64,000 bases of DNA from Cymodocea nodosa (lineage: Eukaryota > Streptophyta > Magnoliopsida > Alismatales > Cymodoceaceae), in contig CM072335.1 of the NCBI GenBank assembly GCA_036874045.1, positions 10,746,001 through 10,810,000 on the forward strand. Direction: 5' to 3'. The notes under the pieces are model-generated. The model did not search any database. It saw nothing but the letters and a program-made list of their open reading frames with translations, and had not been told where the DNA came from. Position numbers and translations under genes: made by a program. Shown in pieces: positions 34,144 through 47,018 of the stretch (positions are counted from its first letter, which is position 1; each line of letters opens with the position of its first letter).

Positions 34144-35731
34144 CGTCGTAGGTTGTAACATCAACAAGCGGGAAAGATTTTCTTGACAAAGTTTACAAAT
34201 AACCTAAGTCCCCGTCTAATAAGTGTTTAAATAGGGTTTTTAGGCGTATAACTCAACGTGAAGAGAAGTCAGGTTTAGAAATTAAATAAATATTGAATAA
34301 AGCTTATTCAATCAAAGTACCCGAAATATTTAAGTATAACTCATTGAGTTAACTAACCTAACGAGTAAAACGCTGTCTAGAGGCAGTTTTACACGTTACC
34401 TTATCTAACGTAACGTCTAGTTAGTACACTTAAAACAATTTTCAGATGCTTCCAATTGAAACGTTCCAAAAACAACACACATGCTAAAACTTAACATTAT
34501 CTTGAGAACATAGTAAACTATTTGAACATTTTGTCCTTTGAATCTAAAATAGTTTATTTTTCTTTTTAAATTATTTCATCAAGATTTTAAGAGGACATTA
34601 ATTCAGATTAACTAAGATTTGTATTTTAAATTATATTAATCTGTTTTTGACGTTGTTAATGCTCCCCCTACAAATATACTTCAAATATATTCAATCAAAA
34701 TACAAAATATACTTGTAGTGACAATAGATGATAAGTATAACTATACTTTTACATTTTCTTTTCAGAGACTTCGGTTATCCTGACATCATCAAAAATGATT
34801 TCCAGAATCAATTCCTACTGTATATGAATCAAAACACAACTTTGAACTCAATTTGATTAATTCAAGAAGAATAAAAGAATGTATCTCAAATAAACGTTTT
34901 CAAAAGTACTAATGTTGATTCAATAAATCAGTAGTCAAATTGGTATAAACTATATGCGATTCAAAGATATCTGTGATTAATGAAACAACTTTTTCTTTTC
35001 AAAACAGTAAATATTGATAATTTTCTTTAAAAGTTAGTTTGAAAAGCTTGAATCATACAAGAGCTTTCTAATGTACCCGTGTAATGAGCTTTCAGTCAAC
35101 AATCCCAGATCTGATTAGGACCTTAGGTTGCCAGATTTAAAGAATCATTTTTCAAGACAACAATCCTTACATACCTATCTGCTAAAGTACAAAAGGCTCA
35201 TGATCAAACTGATCAATAAACTCTCAAAGATTTTTACTTTGTAAGCACTTACATTTTAAGCACAGTATATATGTATTCCATTAATACAGATGCAATAAAA
35301 CAAAAATCTCATACAATTTTTACTTCTATGATTGTATTGAGAATATGAATTAGTTTCAATAAGCTTATACTTTTGATTAACAGTTTAAGATGAGTTACAT
35401 ATAACTTATTCTACAAGTTTAATCAATTAAGTCAAATTTATGCATGATCATATGCATTTTCCTTGATTCAAAGAAAACATTTAATCAAAATTTCAGAATA
35501 TCAGAAGTATTTAATGTTTTTCATTTACATTTCCACTTAAAATCGTAAAAACCATTAAAATTGATAAACTACTTAAAATCAATAAAATACTACTATGATT
35601 CTACAATAAATACATAGCATCTTAAGCAGCAATTTAGATATTACTTTAGATATTTATAACAAGTATATAATATCTATGAGGTGAACAACATCATCAATAA
35701 TATTTATCTTTTTATGTGGAGTTTAAGCATT
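34144..35731. other. Copy A noncoding region between pol and extra ORF
   Basis: About 1.6 kb with no ORF. It contains TAGGGGGAGC (34661-34670, third PPT-like tract) and a segment 34750-35700 clearly related to 49180-50200 in element D: for example AAGCTTGAATCATACAAGAG, TCAACAATCCCAGATCTGAT and CAACAATCCTTACATACC occur in both in the same order. Near 34230-34440 it also carries the AACTCAACG-type motifs seen in the LTRs. Confidence 0.7.
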
Positions 35732-36542
35732 TTACACATCACATAACCTACAAATACCTAAATTTAATCTAATGTTGCAGAATGTATTTTCGTCTAGAGG
35801 TTTTGTAAATATATCAGCTAATTGATTTTTACTAGACACAAATTCTAATTTAATTTTTCTTTTAATTATGTTATCTCTTAGAAAATGATGTCTAACCTCT
35901 ATATGTTTTGCTCTTAAATGTAATACAGGATTTTTAGAAAGATTTATTGCAGAACTACTGTCACAATAAATCTCAGTTGTATCATAAGATAATCCAAAAT
36001 CTTCTAAAGTTTACCTTATCCACAGAATCTGAGTGCAACAACAACATATTCAGCTTCTGTAGTAGAAAGTGTTACACAGTTTTGCTTTTTACTAAACAAT
36101 GACACCAAATTATTTCCCAATAATTGACATGTGCCACTGGTACTCTTTCTATCAGATTTAGATCTTGCATAATCAGCATCAGTATATCCTATAAGATCTA
36201 TTGAACTATCCTTAGAATAATACAGTCTGAAATTTTTAGTTCCTTGTATATATATCTAAATATTCTTTTAAATGCAATTAAGTGTGATTCCTTAGGATTA
36301 GATTGAAATCTAGCACAAACACACACAGAAAACATAATATCAGGTCTACTAGCAGTCAAATAAAGTAAAGAACCAATCATACTTCTATATTTTCTTTGAT
36401 CTATAGATTTTCCTATGTCATCAATATCTAACTTTAAAGTAGTACTCATAGGAGTTCCTTGAATCCTTATATCATTAAAATTAAATTTCTTAAGCATTTC
36501 ATCTACATATTTTTCCTGATTTAAAAATATATGTTTATCCAT
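35732..36542 (-). pseudogene. Copia RNase H with RT tail, copy A, frameshifted
   Basis: Begins at the deletion joint with DKHIFLNQEKYVDEMLKKF (end of RT) and goes on with RKYRSMIGSLLYLTASRPDI. A 2 bp insertion in a TA run near 36240 shifts the frame before the RNase H core, and several bases are missing near 36030. The equivalent in copy B (55816-56631) is intact. Confidence 0.85.
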
Positions 36543-36782
36543 TTATGACACTCAGCAAATTAAAACCTAGGTTTTGTACAAATAGTACATTCGAAATAAC
36601 ACAAGTAGGAGTTATTTGAACATTGCCCATACCTATGATTTTATCTTTACTTTTGTTTCCAAATGTTACACTTCCTTTCATGGTATTTGTAAAATTTTGT
36701 AATAGACTTTTTGTCTGGTCATGTGACTTGATGCTCCACTGTCCCAGATCCATTTTGATGTTGTTTCCTCCTGCAACACAAA
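36540..36782 (-). pseudogene. Copia aspartic protease, copy A, frameshifted
   Basis: In frame with gag after a UAA: VLQEETTSKWIWDSGASSHM, with the catalytic D-S-G-A. One A is missing in the following A-run (about 36715), so the rest (GNVQITPTCVISNVLF.. NLLSV) is in another frame. After NLLSV the sequence jumps to the end of RT. Confidence 0.82.
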
Positions 36783-39023
36783 TTAAGAAAAACTTTTTCT
36801 TGGTACCCAATGTTGTTGAGGACCAAGTTTATTAAACACATATTTCTTCTTTTTGTTTAAAAATAGTTTAACATTATCATTTATATTCTTATTAGTTGTA
36901 AGTACTATTGATTTATCATTAGCTTCATACTCACATATAGCATTATTGCTTTTGCAATCATTCTTTTTGTTTTCAGATGTAGTATAATCAAGAGCAAACA
37001 TATTTTTATCAGATGTTAATTTATTTTGGTCATGCTTATACATTTCTGTAAGTTCATACCAAGATTTTGTACTTGTATTAACACTTTCCGTACATACAAA
37101 ATCCTTTTTTGCACAAGAACTTTTTGTTTTATCACATGCAGAATGAGTAATTGGTCTAATACTAGTGTATTGAATTACATGCTCAGGTTTCTGAATTTTC
37201 AGTTTACTACAATTGTCTGAAATTTTAGAAACTGAATTTCTAGAACAAGAAACAAGATTTTTAGAAACATTTATAGTTATGTTAGAAGTACAATTTGACA
37301 AATCACATTGATTTATATTATTACTGCATGATTCATCCCTTGAAGTACCTACTTCTACATATTTATTACCTTGTTTCATAATGAAAGGAATTTTAGTCTT
37401 AGACTTACTTGAACTGCAACTAATAAATCCTTTATTGGCTTGAGATTCAGGATAATCAAATCCTAAGCCAAATTTATAAAACACCGTAGGGGTACTAGTT
37501 AGTTTGTCTAACTTAGTTTGACTTAAATTCCATTTCTCAAAGGTAGAATTTAAATCTTGCTCTCTCAGTTTTAATTTTTCTATCTCTAATTCAAGTTCAT
37601 TTATATTGTTTCTCAACATTTCATTTTCAGATTCTATCTTTAATTTTTCAGCATTTATATTCTGTATTTGTTCATGCAAGATACATTCATTAAATCTAAA
37701 TTTTTACAAATCTCTAGCATGATTTTCATTATCACATTTAAACTTTTCTAAAGTAGTAGAGAGGAAACAATTTTCTTCTTCCATAATGGATGAAGATTTT
37801 CTAATATTCTTATTTTCCGGTTTACATACTTTAAGTTTTTGTAATAATGCATGATAAGCACATAATAATTCATCAAAGTTGAAATCTAAATGACTTTTAG
37901 GATCAGATATTACCTCAGACTCATCTGCCATGAAGCACACATGAGCAACGTCTTCTAACTCTTGTTCTCCTTCTGAATGTGAAGATTTTGATGCTGATTC
38001 CTCAGATTCAGACTCTTCAGATGTGCCATCCCAAGTGACCTTCAAAGCCTTTCTCTTGTAAAACTTTTTTTGAGTTTTCTGAGCCGTCTTCTTCTGATTT
38101 GTCCTACTTTGCTTTTCATTTTTCCTCATAGGACAATCTGGAGAAAGACGTCCAGGTTTCTTACAGTTGTAACATACATATTTTCTAGATGAAGAATTCT
38201 TGTCATTCAATGATTTTGACGTTGAGGGTTTATTATTTTTGTTCCTTTGTTGTTTCCTAGCTTTCCATGCTTTCTTGAATTTCCTAGTCAGCAAAATCAA
38301 CTCCTCGTCAGAATTAGTAGATATATCAGAATCTGAATTAATTTTGAAGGCTATTTCTTTCTTCATTTTTAGTTTGTTGTGACTCAGTGATTCATTTAAT
38401 TGAACTTCATAAGCTGTTAAATTTCCTATAAGTTCATTCATAGTATAAACATTTAAATCTCGTGATTCCTCAATTGATGTTACTTTTTGAGACCATTTAG
38501 AACTTAGGGATCTGAGAATTTTCCTCACCAAATCCTTCTGTTCAAAATTCTTTCCTAAACATTTTAAAGAGTTTATGATATCAAGAAATCTGGAAAACAT
38601 CTCAGAAATATTTTCGTCTTCATGCATCTTAAAGAGTTCATACTTATGAATCAACATGTTTATTTTTGTCTCTTTAACTTGAGAAATACCTTCATGTGAA
38701 ACTTCTAATGCATGCCACACCTCATAAGCAGATTTATATGCCGACACTTTACTGAACTGTTCATAACTCAATGCACAAAATAAAATATTTAAGCCTTTAG
38801 CATTCAGAGTTTCATTTTCTTTTTCAGTAATTGTCCAAGTATTATAAGTAGTAGTTAATGGAGTATATGGTTTAGAAATCATGAACCACAATTTATGATC
38901 TATACTTTGAAGAAAAACAGTCATCCTATATTTCCAATATTCAAAATGTATTCCATCAAATAAAGGAGGATGATTAAGATTTTGGCCTTCATATAAAGAA
39001 AAATTACCATTTCCAGTGGCCAT
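36783..39023 (-). pseudogene. Copia gag, copy A (one in-frame stop)
   Basis: About 745 codons from ATG 39023 (MATGNGNFSLYEGQ). Residues about 15-230 form the UBN2/copia gag domain (PPLFDGIHFEYWKYRM, YEVWHALEVSHEG, FSRFLDIINSLK). A zinc knuckle near residue 290 reads CYNCKKPGRLSPDC, with Arg where the zinc-binding His should be. Acidic Ser/Glu sequence and a long coiled coil (about 440-510) follow, then a Ser/Asn/Lys-rich tail ending WVPRKSFS. A C-to-T change makes TAA at 37703-37701 (CAA in fragment C), splitting the frame. Gag forms the virus-like particle that packages the RNA. Confidence 0.88.
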
Positions 39024-39209
39024 TTTACCTTAGATTTTTCAACCTATTTGATTTTAAACAGTCTAAAAGCTTTAAAACAACTTGAGCCTTAAATCAATAG
39101 AGTTAAACGTATGCTCAGATATTAATTTCCGTTTAAAAACAAGGAAGGTAGAATAAACAATGATATTAAATAAGTTGGTATCGATTTTATATCAAAGATT
39201 ATTCACATA

Positions 39210-39221
39210 GCTCTGATACCA
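39210..39221 (-). promoter_or_regulatory. Primer binding site (initiator tRNA-Met), copy A
   Basis: TGGTATCAGAGC on the minus strand, two bases after the 5' LTR end, complementary to the 3' end of plant initiator tRNA-Met; typical of copia elements. Confidence 0.92.
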
Positions 39222-39223
39222 CT

Positions 39224-40790
39224 TGTAGGATCGTATGGCTACACAAGAGGGGGTTGAATTGTGTATCTTTAATATTTTCTAAAATATAATTGAAACTTTA
39301 AAACTCAAAAACAAGTTGAGACATTGTTTTCATAAAATCATTTTTATTCAAGGTTTCAATTACAATATACAATTCAATTCTCCTCAGAAATTGTAGATGC
39401 AATTATATCTCAATACCATGTATCATCTAAACAATTTCATAACTACAAACAGAGAAAACTAATTTGTGGAATTTAAAACATTTCTCCCTGTTTGAGATCT
39501 TTCTTCTTCTTCTTTTTCTTCTTCAGCAATTCTTCAGTGACGAATATCTTGTCTTTTCATGCTTCACTGAATTTGCTTTCTTCTGATACTTCAAATCTTT
39601 AGTGACGAAAATCTTACCTTTTGATGCTTCACTGAACTTTCTTCCACTTAAGAGATTTTTCCCAAGAAGGTGTTTTTGATCCTTGAAAAAGATTTTTCTT
39701 TTGGTGTGTAGGGATGGTTTGATCCTTGAAAAGATTTTTCATTTTGTGTGCAAGGATAAATTGATCAACGAGAATTCTATGCCTTTTATACTGTATCTTC
39801 ATTTCATACATATCCTTCACGTTTAACCACTACTAGTTTTCCACTTCTCCACGTCTTTTCTTTTTCCTTCATCGAAACACACACGTTCTAACCCACGTTT
39901 ATATTTTGAATTTTCTTTAATCATCAGTCCCGGATCTTTGAAAAATTTCATATAAAATAAACTTTCTCGTCCAAAAGTTTTTCATCAGTATAATAAGAAG
40001 TCGTTACTTTAATGTTAACTAAACGAGTAACACAAGTATATATATAACTTAATGTTTCTAACTTAACGAGTTCCTCATGTGCCATTTCACATGACAAGTA
40101 CTGTAGCTAACTCAACGAACTAAGTCCGTGGTGTTATGCTATCTCAACGAACCATCTCCGTTGTGTTATGATAACTCAACGAACCATTTCCGTTGTGTTA
40201 TGATAACTCAACGAACCAGTAATAAACAAATGTTTTTATAATAAGAATTTTACCACGTGCAAAAATAACAACTTAAGTTTATAACGCTAACCTAACGCGT
40301 TGCCTTAGTGTTCAATATAGCAACTCAACGTGTTTAGTTATGTTAACTTAACGAGTTAAACATGTACACCTCACGTGATACAATACAACATTCGTAACTT
40401 ATAATTTCACCACGTGTATAACACTAACTTAATGAGTTTGTCTCTTCTTTTACTCACTAACTTAACGAGTTATCACGTGACCTATTTTAACCTTTAAGCC
40501 TCTAACTTAACGAGTTCTCACGTGACCTCTATACAAACAAAACTCTAACTTAATGAGTTGTCTAAACGTGCACTGTTCATGATATAGAAGATATAACATT
40601 AAAACATATCATGCTTTTCAATAAAAACACACGTTAACTTAACGTTTAGCTAAATGAGAAATTAATGCAACGAAACGACTAGTTATTAACTTTAGATCCA
40701 ATACAGACAAGTATTTATATCAGTAAGCTTTTTCTGTATTAATTGATGATTTTAATTTCTTTTCACAAGCAATAGTAATTGAGCAAATAT
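39224..40790 (-). repeat. Copy A 5' LTR, outer end truncated
   Basis: Starts TGTAGGATCG on the + strand and matches the 3' LTR to about 40790, after which the last 50-odd bases (U3 start) are missing and fragment C begins. It has an extra AACTCAACGAACCATTTCCG repeat unit near 40170 not present in the 3' LTR. TATA box at 39783-39790 and U3 motif cluster at about 40010-40670 as in the other LTRs. Confidence 0.88.
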
Positions 40791-40793
40791 CTT

Positions 40794-42850
40794 CATAAAA
40801 CTAACTGAAAATGGATATTATGTTGTGTTTGAAGATAATGTATGCAAAATAATTGATAAAAATACAGATGAAATTAAGTTTATTGCTAAAAGAGAAGGTT
40901 ATGTATGTATTTTATCTTTACCTTCTAGTGTAGTTGATTTAAATTCATGTTTGTTAGTTGAAACTAGTGATGCATATCTATGGCATAGAAGGATTGGGCA
41001 TATAAATATGAGACTGTTACATAAACTATCTAGAAAACATTTAGTGAGAGGTTTACCAAAGATTAAATACTCAAAGAACTTTATGTGTGATGCATGTGAG
41101 CTAGGTAAACTTCACAAAAACTCTTTTAAATCTAAAACTGATATTTCAAGCAAGAGAGTCTTAGAACTTATACATATGGATCTATTTGGACTAACAAGAA
41201 TCATGAGTCTTGGTGGTAAACGGTATGTATTTGTTTTAGTAGATGACTTCTCTAGATACACTTGGGTATATTTTCTAGCATCTAAGACAGAAGTTTTTGA
41301 AAAATTTAAAATGTTTTGCAATTTTGTTCAAAATGAGCAAAGTGTCTCTATTCAAAAACTTAGGAGTGATCTTGGAACTGAATTTGATAATGATCAAATG
41401 GATAACTATTGTAATGAACATGGTATTGATCACAGATTTTCTTTTCCAAGAGCACCGTGTCAAAATGGTGTTGTTGAGAGAAAGAATAGATCACTTCAAG
41501 AAATGGCCAGAACTATGTTGAATGAACATAAGTTACCTCAAAATCTTTGGGCTGAAGCAGTAAATACAGCTTGTTATGTTATTAACAGAAGTCATTTAAG
41601 ACCTCATGTTAATAAAACATCTTTTGAAATTATGTTTAATAGGGTTCCAAAAATTTCCTATATGAAACCATTTGGCTGCAATTGTTTTATTCTTAATACT
41701 AAGGATAAAAGGGATAAATTTCAAGCCAAATCGGATGAAGGAATTGGTTACTCTACTAGAAGTAAAGCCTATAGAGTATATAACAAGACTTCTAGGACTA
41801 TTGAAGAAACCCTCCATGTAAGCTTCAATGAAAATTCTCTTAGAGAATCTCAATCTAAAGTTGATAATGATGATATGATCAATTTTCCAAATGAGTTAGA
41901 GATCAATAGAGAGATTGATGATTTATCTGAGAAAATCAAAAATATGAACTTAAATGATCAAACTAGTGATGAAAGTGATGGTCTTTCAGATGTTGATGAG
42001 AATATTGAGGAAAATCAGAGAAATTGGCGTTATTCTTCATCACATCCCATTACTCAAGTCATTGGTAATATTAATGAGGGAGTTAAAACTAGAGCTTCAG
42101 TAAATTTAAATAGTATGTGTATGTTTGTTTCTATGGTGGAACCAAGGAATATACAAGAAGCATTATCTAATGAAAATTAGATAGTGGCAATGCAAGAAGA
42201 ACTAAATCAATTCATCAAAAATGATGTATGGGAATTAGTCTCTCCATGAGAAAATCAGTCCATAATAGGTACAAAGTGGATCTTTAGAAACAAAACTAAC
42301 GAAACTGGTCAAATTATAAGGAATAAAGCTAGATTAGTTGCACAAGGGTATACATAGGAAGAATGATTAGATTATGATGAAACATTTGCTCCTGTGGCTA
42401 GGTTAGAAAGTATTAGAATATTATTGGCCTATGCTTGTTATATGGATTTTAAATTATATCAAATGGATGTAAAGAGTGCATTTCTAAATGGTTTAATTAA
42501 TGAAGAAGTCTATGTAAAACAACCACCTGGATTTGAAGATATTAAAAATCCTGACTTTGTGTATAAATTGAAGAAAGCCTTATATGGTTTGAAGTAAGCA
42601 CCTAGATCATGGTATGAAAGATTGTCTACTTTTTTAATAGAAAAAGGCTATATCATGGGAAAAGTGAATCATACTCTATTTATTAAGAGAGATAGTAAAG
42701 ATCAGATTGTTTTTCAAATATACGTGGATGATATAATCTTTGGAGCAACCTTTGATAAGTTGATAGAAATATTCTCTGAAGAGATGACTAATCAGTTTGA
42801 AATGAGTATGGTAGGAGAACTTTCATATTTTCTAGGACTTCAAATTAAGC
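40794..42850 (+). pseudogene. Copia integrase and reverse transcriptase, fragment C
   Basis: Begins with IKLTENGYYVVFEDN right at the truncated LTR. Integrase: an HHCC zinc finger (HRRIGH...CDAC), catalytic Asp in MDLFG, second Asp in LRSDLGTEF and Glu in NGVVERKNRSLQE. Then a GKGY-like insert region and RT with GTKWIF, TFAPVARL, MDVKSAFLNG and the YVDD active site (IYVDDIIFG). It ends SYFLGLQIKQ. Five stops interrupt RT (42178 TAG, 42249 TGA, 42355 TAG, 42364 TGA, 42595 TAA), all explainable as C-to-T or G-to-A changes of Trp, Gln, Arg or Gly codons. The fragment corresponds to the piece absent from copies A, B and C between protease and RNase H. No ATG starts this frame; it is part of a polyprotein. 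Confidence 0.9.
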
Positions 42851-44176
42851 AAAGTAGGACAAATCAGAAGAAGACGGCTTAGAAAACTCAGAAAAAGTTT
42901 TACAACAAAAGGGTTTGAAGGTCACTTGGGATGACACGTCTGAAGAGTCTGAATCTGACGAATCAGCATCAAAATCTTCACATTCAGAAGGAGAACAAGA
43001 GTTAGAAGACGTTGCTCATGTGTGCTTCATGGCAGATGAGTCTGAGGTAATATCTGATCCAGAAAGTCATTCAGATTTCAAATTTGATGAATTATTATGT
43101 GCTTATCATGCATTATTACAAAAACTTAAAGTATGTAAATTGGAAAATAAGAATATTAGAAAATTTTCATCCATTATGGAAGAAGAAAATTGTTTCCTAT
43201 CTACTACTTAGGAAAGTTTAAATGTGATAATGAAAATCATGCTAGAGATTTGCAAAAATTTAGATTTAATGAATGTATCTTGCATGAACAAATACAGAAT
43301 ATAAATGTTGAAAAATTAAAAATAGAATCTGAAAATGAAATGTTGAGAAACAATATAAATAAACTTGAATTAGAGATAGATAAATTAAAACTGAGAGAGC
43401 AAGATTTAAATTCTACATTTGAGAAATGGAATTTAAGTCAAACTAAGTTAGACAAACTAACTAGTACCCCTGCGGTGTCTTATAAATTTGGCTTAGGATT
43501 TGATTATCTTGAATATCAAGCCAATAAAGGATTTATTAGTTGCAGTTCAAGTAAATCTAAGACTAAAATTCCTTTTATTATGAAACAAGGTAATAAATAT
43601 GTAGAAGTAGGTACTTCAAGGGATGAATCAAGCAGTAATAATATAAATCAATGTGATTTGTCAAATTGTACTTCTAACATGACTATAAATGTTTCTAAAA
43701 ATCTTGTTTCTTGTTTTGGAAATTCAGTTTCTAAAATTTCAGACAATTGTAGTAAACTGAAAATTCAGAAACCTGAGCATGTAATTCAATACATTGGTAT
43801 TAGACCAATTACTCATTTTGCATGTGATAAAACAAAAAATTCTTGTGTAGAAAAAGATTTTGTATGTACAAAAAGTGTTAATACAAGTACAAAATCTTGG
43901 TATGAACTTATAAAAATGTATAAGCATGACCAAAATAAATTAACATCTAATAAAAATATGTTTGGTCTTGATTATACTACATCTGAAAACAAAAAGAATG
44001 ATTGCAAAAGCAATAATGCTATATGTGAGTATGAAGCTAATGATAAATCAATAGTACTTACAACTAATAAGAATATAAATGATGATGTTAAACTATTTTT
44101 AAACAAAAAGAAGAAATATGCGTTTAATGAACTTGGTCCTCAACAACATTGGGTACCAAGAAAAAGTTTTTCTTAA
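42851..44176 (+). pseudogene. Copia gag 3' two thirds, fragment C
   Basis: RT runs into gag at AAGCAAAGTAGGAC, a sequence in both partners. It starts at RTNQKKTA just after the zinc knuckle. CAG-to-TAG at 42880-42882, a 1 bp loss near 42914 and another near 43209 break the frame. The coiled coil (ENEMLRNNINKLELEIDKLK) and tail to WVPRKSFS-TAA are open (about 43210-44176). Confidence 0.86.
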
Positions 44177-44410
44177 TTTGTGTTGCAGGAGGAAACAACA
44201 TCAAAATGGATCTTGGACAGTGGAGCGTCAAGTCACATGACCGAACAAAAAAGTCTATTACAAATACCATGAAAGGAAGTGTAACATTTGGAAACAAAAG
44301 CAAAGATAAAATCATAGGTATGGGCAATGTTCAAATAACTCCTACGTGTGTTATTTCAAATGTACTATATGTAGAAAACTTAGGTTTTAATTTGCTGAGT
44401 GTCATAAATG
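44177..44410 (+). pseudogene. Copia protease, fragment C
   Basis: KWILDSGASSHMT follows the gag UAA in frame. A 10 bp deletion after AGTCTATTAC shifts the frame. Ends NLLSV at the shared deletion joint. Confidence 0.82.
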
Positions 44411-44686
44411 GATAAAGGTATATTTCTAAATCAGGAAAAATATGCAGATGAAATGCTTAAGAAATTTAATTTTAATGATATAAGGATTCGAGGAACTCCT
44501 ATGAGTACTACTTTAAAGTTAGATATTGATGACATAGGAAAATCTATTGATCAAAGAAAATACAGAAGTATGATTGGTTCTTTACTTTATTTGACTGCTA
44601 GTAGACCTGATATTATGTTTGCTGTGTGTGTTTGTACTAGATTTCAATCTAATCCTAAGGAATCACACTTAATTGCAGTTAAAAGA
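44408..44686 (+). pseudogene. RT tail and start of RNase H, fragment C, truncated
   Basis: DKGIFLNQEKYADEML to SHLIAVKR, then abrupt change to LTR sequence at 44686-44694, close to the expected RNA start site of the LTR. The RNase H core is missing. Confidence 0.82.
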
Positions 44687-44693
44687 CAAAACA

Positions 44694-45220
44694 GCACACA
44701 AAACAAAAAATCTTTTCAAGGATCAAACCATCCCTGCACACCAAAAGGAAAATCTTTTTCAGGGATCAAAAACACCTTCTCGGGAAAAATCTCTCAAGTG
44801 GAAGAAAGTTCAGTGAAGCATAAAAAGGTAAGATTTTCGTCATTGAAAATTTGAAGTATCAGAAGAAAGCAAATTCGGTGAAGCATGAAAAGATAAGATA
44901 TTCGTCACTGAAGAATTGCTGAGGAAGAAAAAGAAGAAGAAGAAAGATCTCAAATAGGGAGAAATGTTTCAAATTCCGCAAATTAGTTTTCTCTATTTGT
45001 AGTTATGAAATTGTTTAGATGGTACATGGTATCGAGATATAATTACATCTACAATTTCTAAGGAGAATTGAATTGTATATTGTAATTGAAACCTTGAATA
45101 AAAATGATTTTATGAAAACAATGTCTCAACTTGTTTTTGAGTTTTAAAGTTTCAATTATATTTAGAAAATATTAAAGATACACAATTCACCCCCCTCTTG
45201 TGTAGCCATACGATCCTACA
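44694..45220 (+). repeat. Copia LTR R-U5 fragment
   Basis: Matches the last 527 bp of the copia LTR from just after the TATA region to CATACGATCCTACA. It adjoins an inverted gag 5' end, which is not a normal LTR neighbour. Confidence 0.86.
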
Positions 45221-46880
45221 AGATTTAAGCCTTTAGCATTTAGAGTTTCATTTTCTTTTTCAGTAATTGTCCAAGTATTATAAGGAGTAGTTAACGGAGT
45301 ATATGGTTTAGAAATCATGAACCACAATTTATGATCTATACTTTGAACAAAAACAGTCATCCTATATTTCCAATATTCAAAATGTATTCCATCAAATAAA
45401 GGAGGACGATTAAGATTTTGGCCTTCATATAAAGAAAAATTACCATTTCCAGTAGCCATTTTACCTTAGGATCAAAAACACCTTCTCGGGAAAAATCTCT
45501 CAAGTGGAAGAAAGTTCAATGAAGCATAAAAAGGTAAGATTTTCGTCATTGAAAATTTGAAGTATCAGAAGAAAGCAAATTCGGTGAAGCATGAAAAGAT
45601 AAGATATTCGTCACTGAAGAATTGCTAAGGAAGAAAAAGAAGAAGAAGAAAGATCTCAAATAGGGAGAAATGTTTCAAATTCCGCAAATTAGTTTTCTCT
45701 ATTTGTAGTTATGAAATTGTTTAGATGGTACATGGTATCGAGATATAATTACATCTACAATTTCTAAGGAGAATTGAATTGTATATTGTAATTGAAACCT
45801 TGAATAAAAATGATTTTATGAAAACAATGTCTCAACTTGTTTTTGAGTTTTAAAGTTTCAATTATATTTAGAAAATATTAAAGATACACAATTCACCCCC
45901 CTCTTGTGTAGCCATACGATCCTACAAGATTTAAGCCTTTAGCATTTAGAGTTTCATTTTCTTTTTCAGTAATTGTCCAAGTATTATAAGGAGTAGTTAA
46001 CGGAGTATATGGTTTAGAAATCATGAACCACAATTTATGATCTATACTTTGAACAAAAACAGTCATCCTATATTTCCAATATTCAAAATGTATTCCATCA
46101 AATAAAGGAGGACGATTAAGATTTTGGCCTTCATATAAAGAAAAATTACCATTTCCAGTAGCCATTTTACCTTAGGATCAAAAACACCTTCTCGGGAAAA
46201 ATCTCTCAAGTGGAAGAAAGTTCAATGAAGCATAAAAAGGTAAGATTTTCGTCATTGAAAATTTGAAGTATCAGAAGAAAGCAAATTCGGTGAAGCATGA
46301 AAAGATAAGATATTCGTCACTGAAGAATTGCTAAGGAAGAAAAAGAAGAAGAAGAAAGATCTCAAATAGGGAGAAATGTTTCAAATTCCGCAAATTAGTT
46401 TTCTCTATTTGTAGTTATGAAATTGTTTAGATGGTACATGGTATCGAGATATAATTACATCTACAATTTCTAAGGAGAATTGAATTGTATATTGTAATTG
46501 AAACCTTGAATAAAAATGATTTTATGAAAACAATGTCTCAACTTGTTTTTGAGTTTTAAAGTTTCAATTATATTTAGAAAATATTAAAGATACACAATTC
46601 ACCCCCCTCTTGTGTAGCCATACGATCCTACAAGATTTAAGCCTTTAGCATTTAGAGTTTCATTTTCTTTTTCAGTAATTGTCCAAGTATTATAAGGAGT
46701 AGTTAACGGAGTATATGGTTTAGAAATCATGAACCACAATTTATGATCTATACTTTGAACAAAAACAGTCATCCTATATTTCCAATATTCAAAATGTATT
46801 CCATCAAATAAAGGAGGACGATTAAGATTTTGGCCTTCATATAAAGAAAAATTACCATTTCCAGTAGCCATTTTACCTTA
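44763..46880. repeat. Three 706 bp tandem copies of an LTR/inverted-gag junction
   Basis: Units at 44763-45468, 45469-46174 and 46175-46880. Each is about 458 bp of LTR end on the plus strand followed by about 248 bp of gag 5' end on the minus strand (first 79 codons of gag, giving the same 90-codon frame at 45459-45187, 46165-45893 and 46871-46599). I see no difference between units 2 and 3; unit 1 differs in a few bases (for example TTCAGTGAAG and TTGCTGAGG). The joint is GATC, present in both parts. Confidence 0.9.
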
Positions 46881-47018
46881 GATTTTTCAACTTATTTGAT
46901 TTTAAACAGTCTAAAAACTTTAAAACAACTTGAGCCTTAAATCAATAGAGTTAAACGTGTGCTCAGATCCCACAGATTTAGCTTATCATAAAAACTTGGA
47001 AATAAGTGCATATTATTA
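46881..47018 (-). other. Copia 5' leader remnant before element D
   Basis: 46881-46966 continues the inverted copia leader upstream of gag as in 39030-39115, then breaks at GCTCAGAT. 46967-47018 includes CCACAGATTTAGCTTAT, which also occurs at about 55442-55460 on the far side of element D. Confidence 0.65.

Larger units (their letters stand above)
29805..40790 (-). mobile_element. Copy A: Sirevirus-like Ty1/copia, internally deleted
   Basis: Order on the minus strand: 5' LTR (40790-39224, outer end truncated), PBS, gag, protease, RNase H, 1.6 kb noncoding, extra ORF, PPT and 3' LTR (31373-29805). Features that point to the Sirevirus lineage are the TGGTATCAGAGC PBS, a large gag with UBN2-like N-terminus and long coiled coil, several PPT copies, LTRs over 1.5 kb and an extra ORF after pol. 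Integrase and most of reverse transcriptase are missing between protease and RNase H. Confidence 0.87.
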
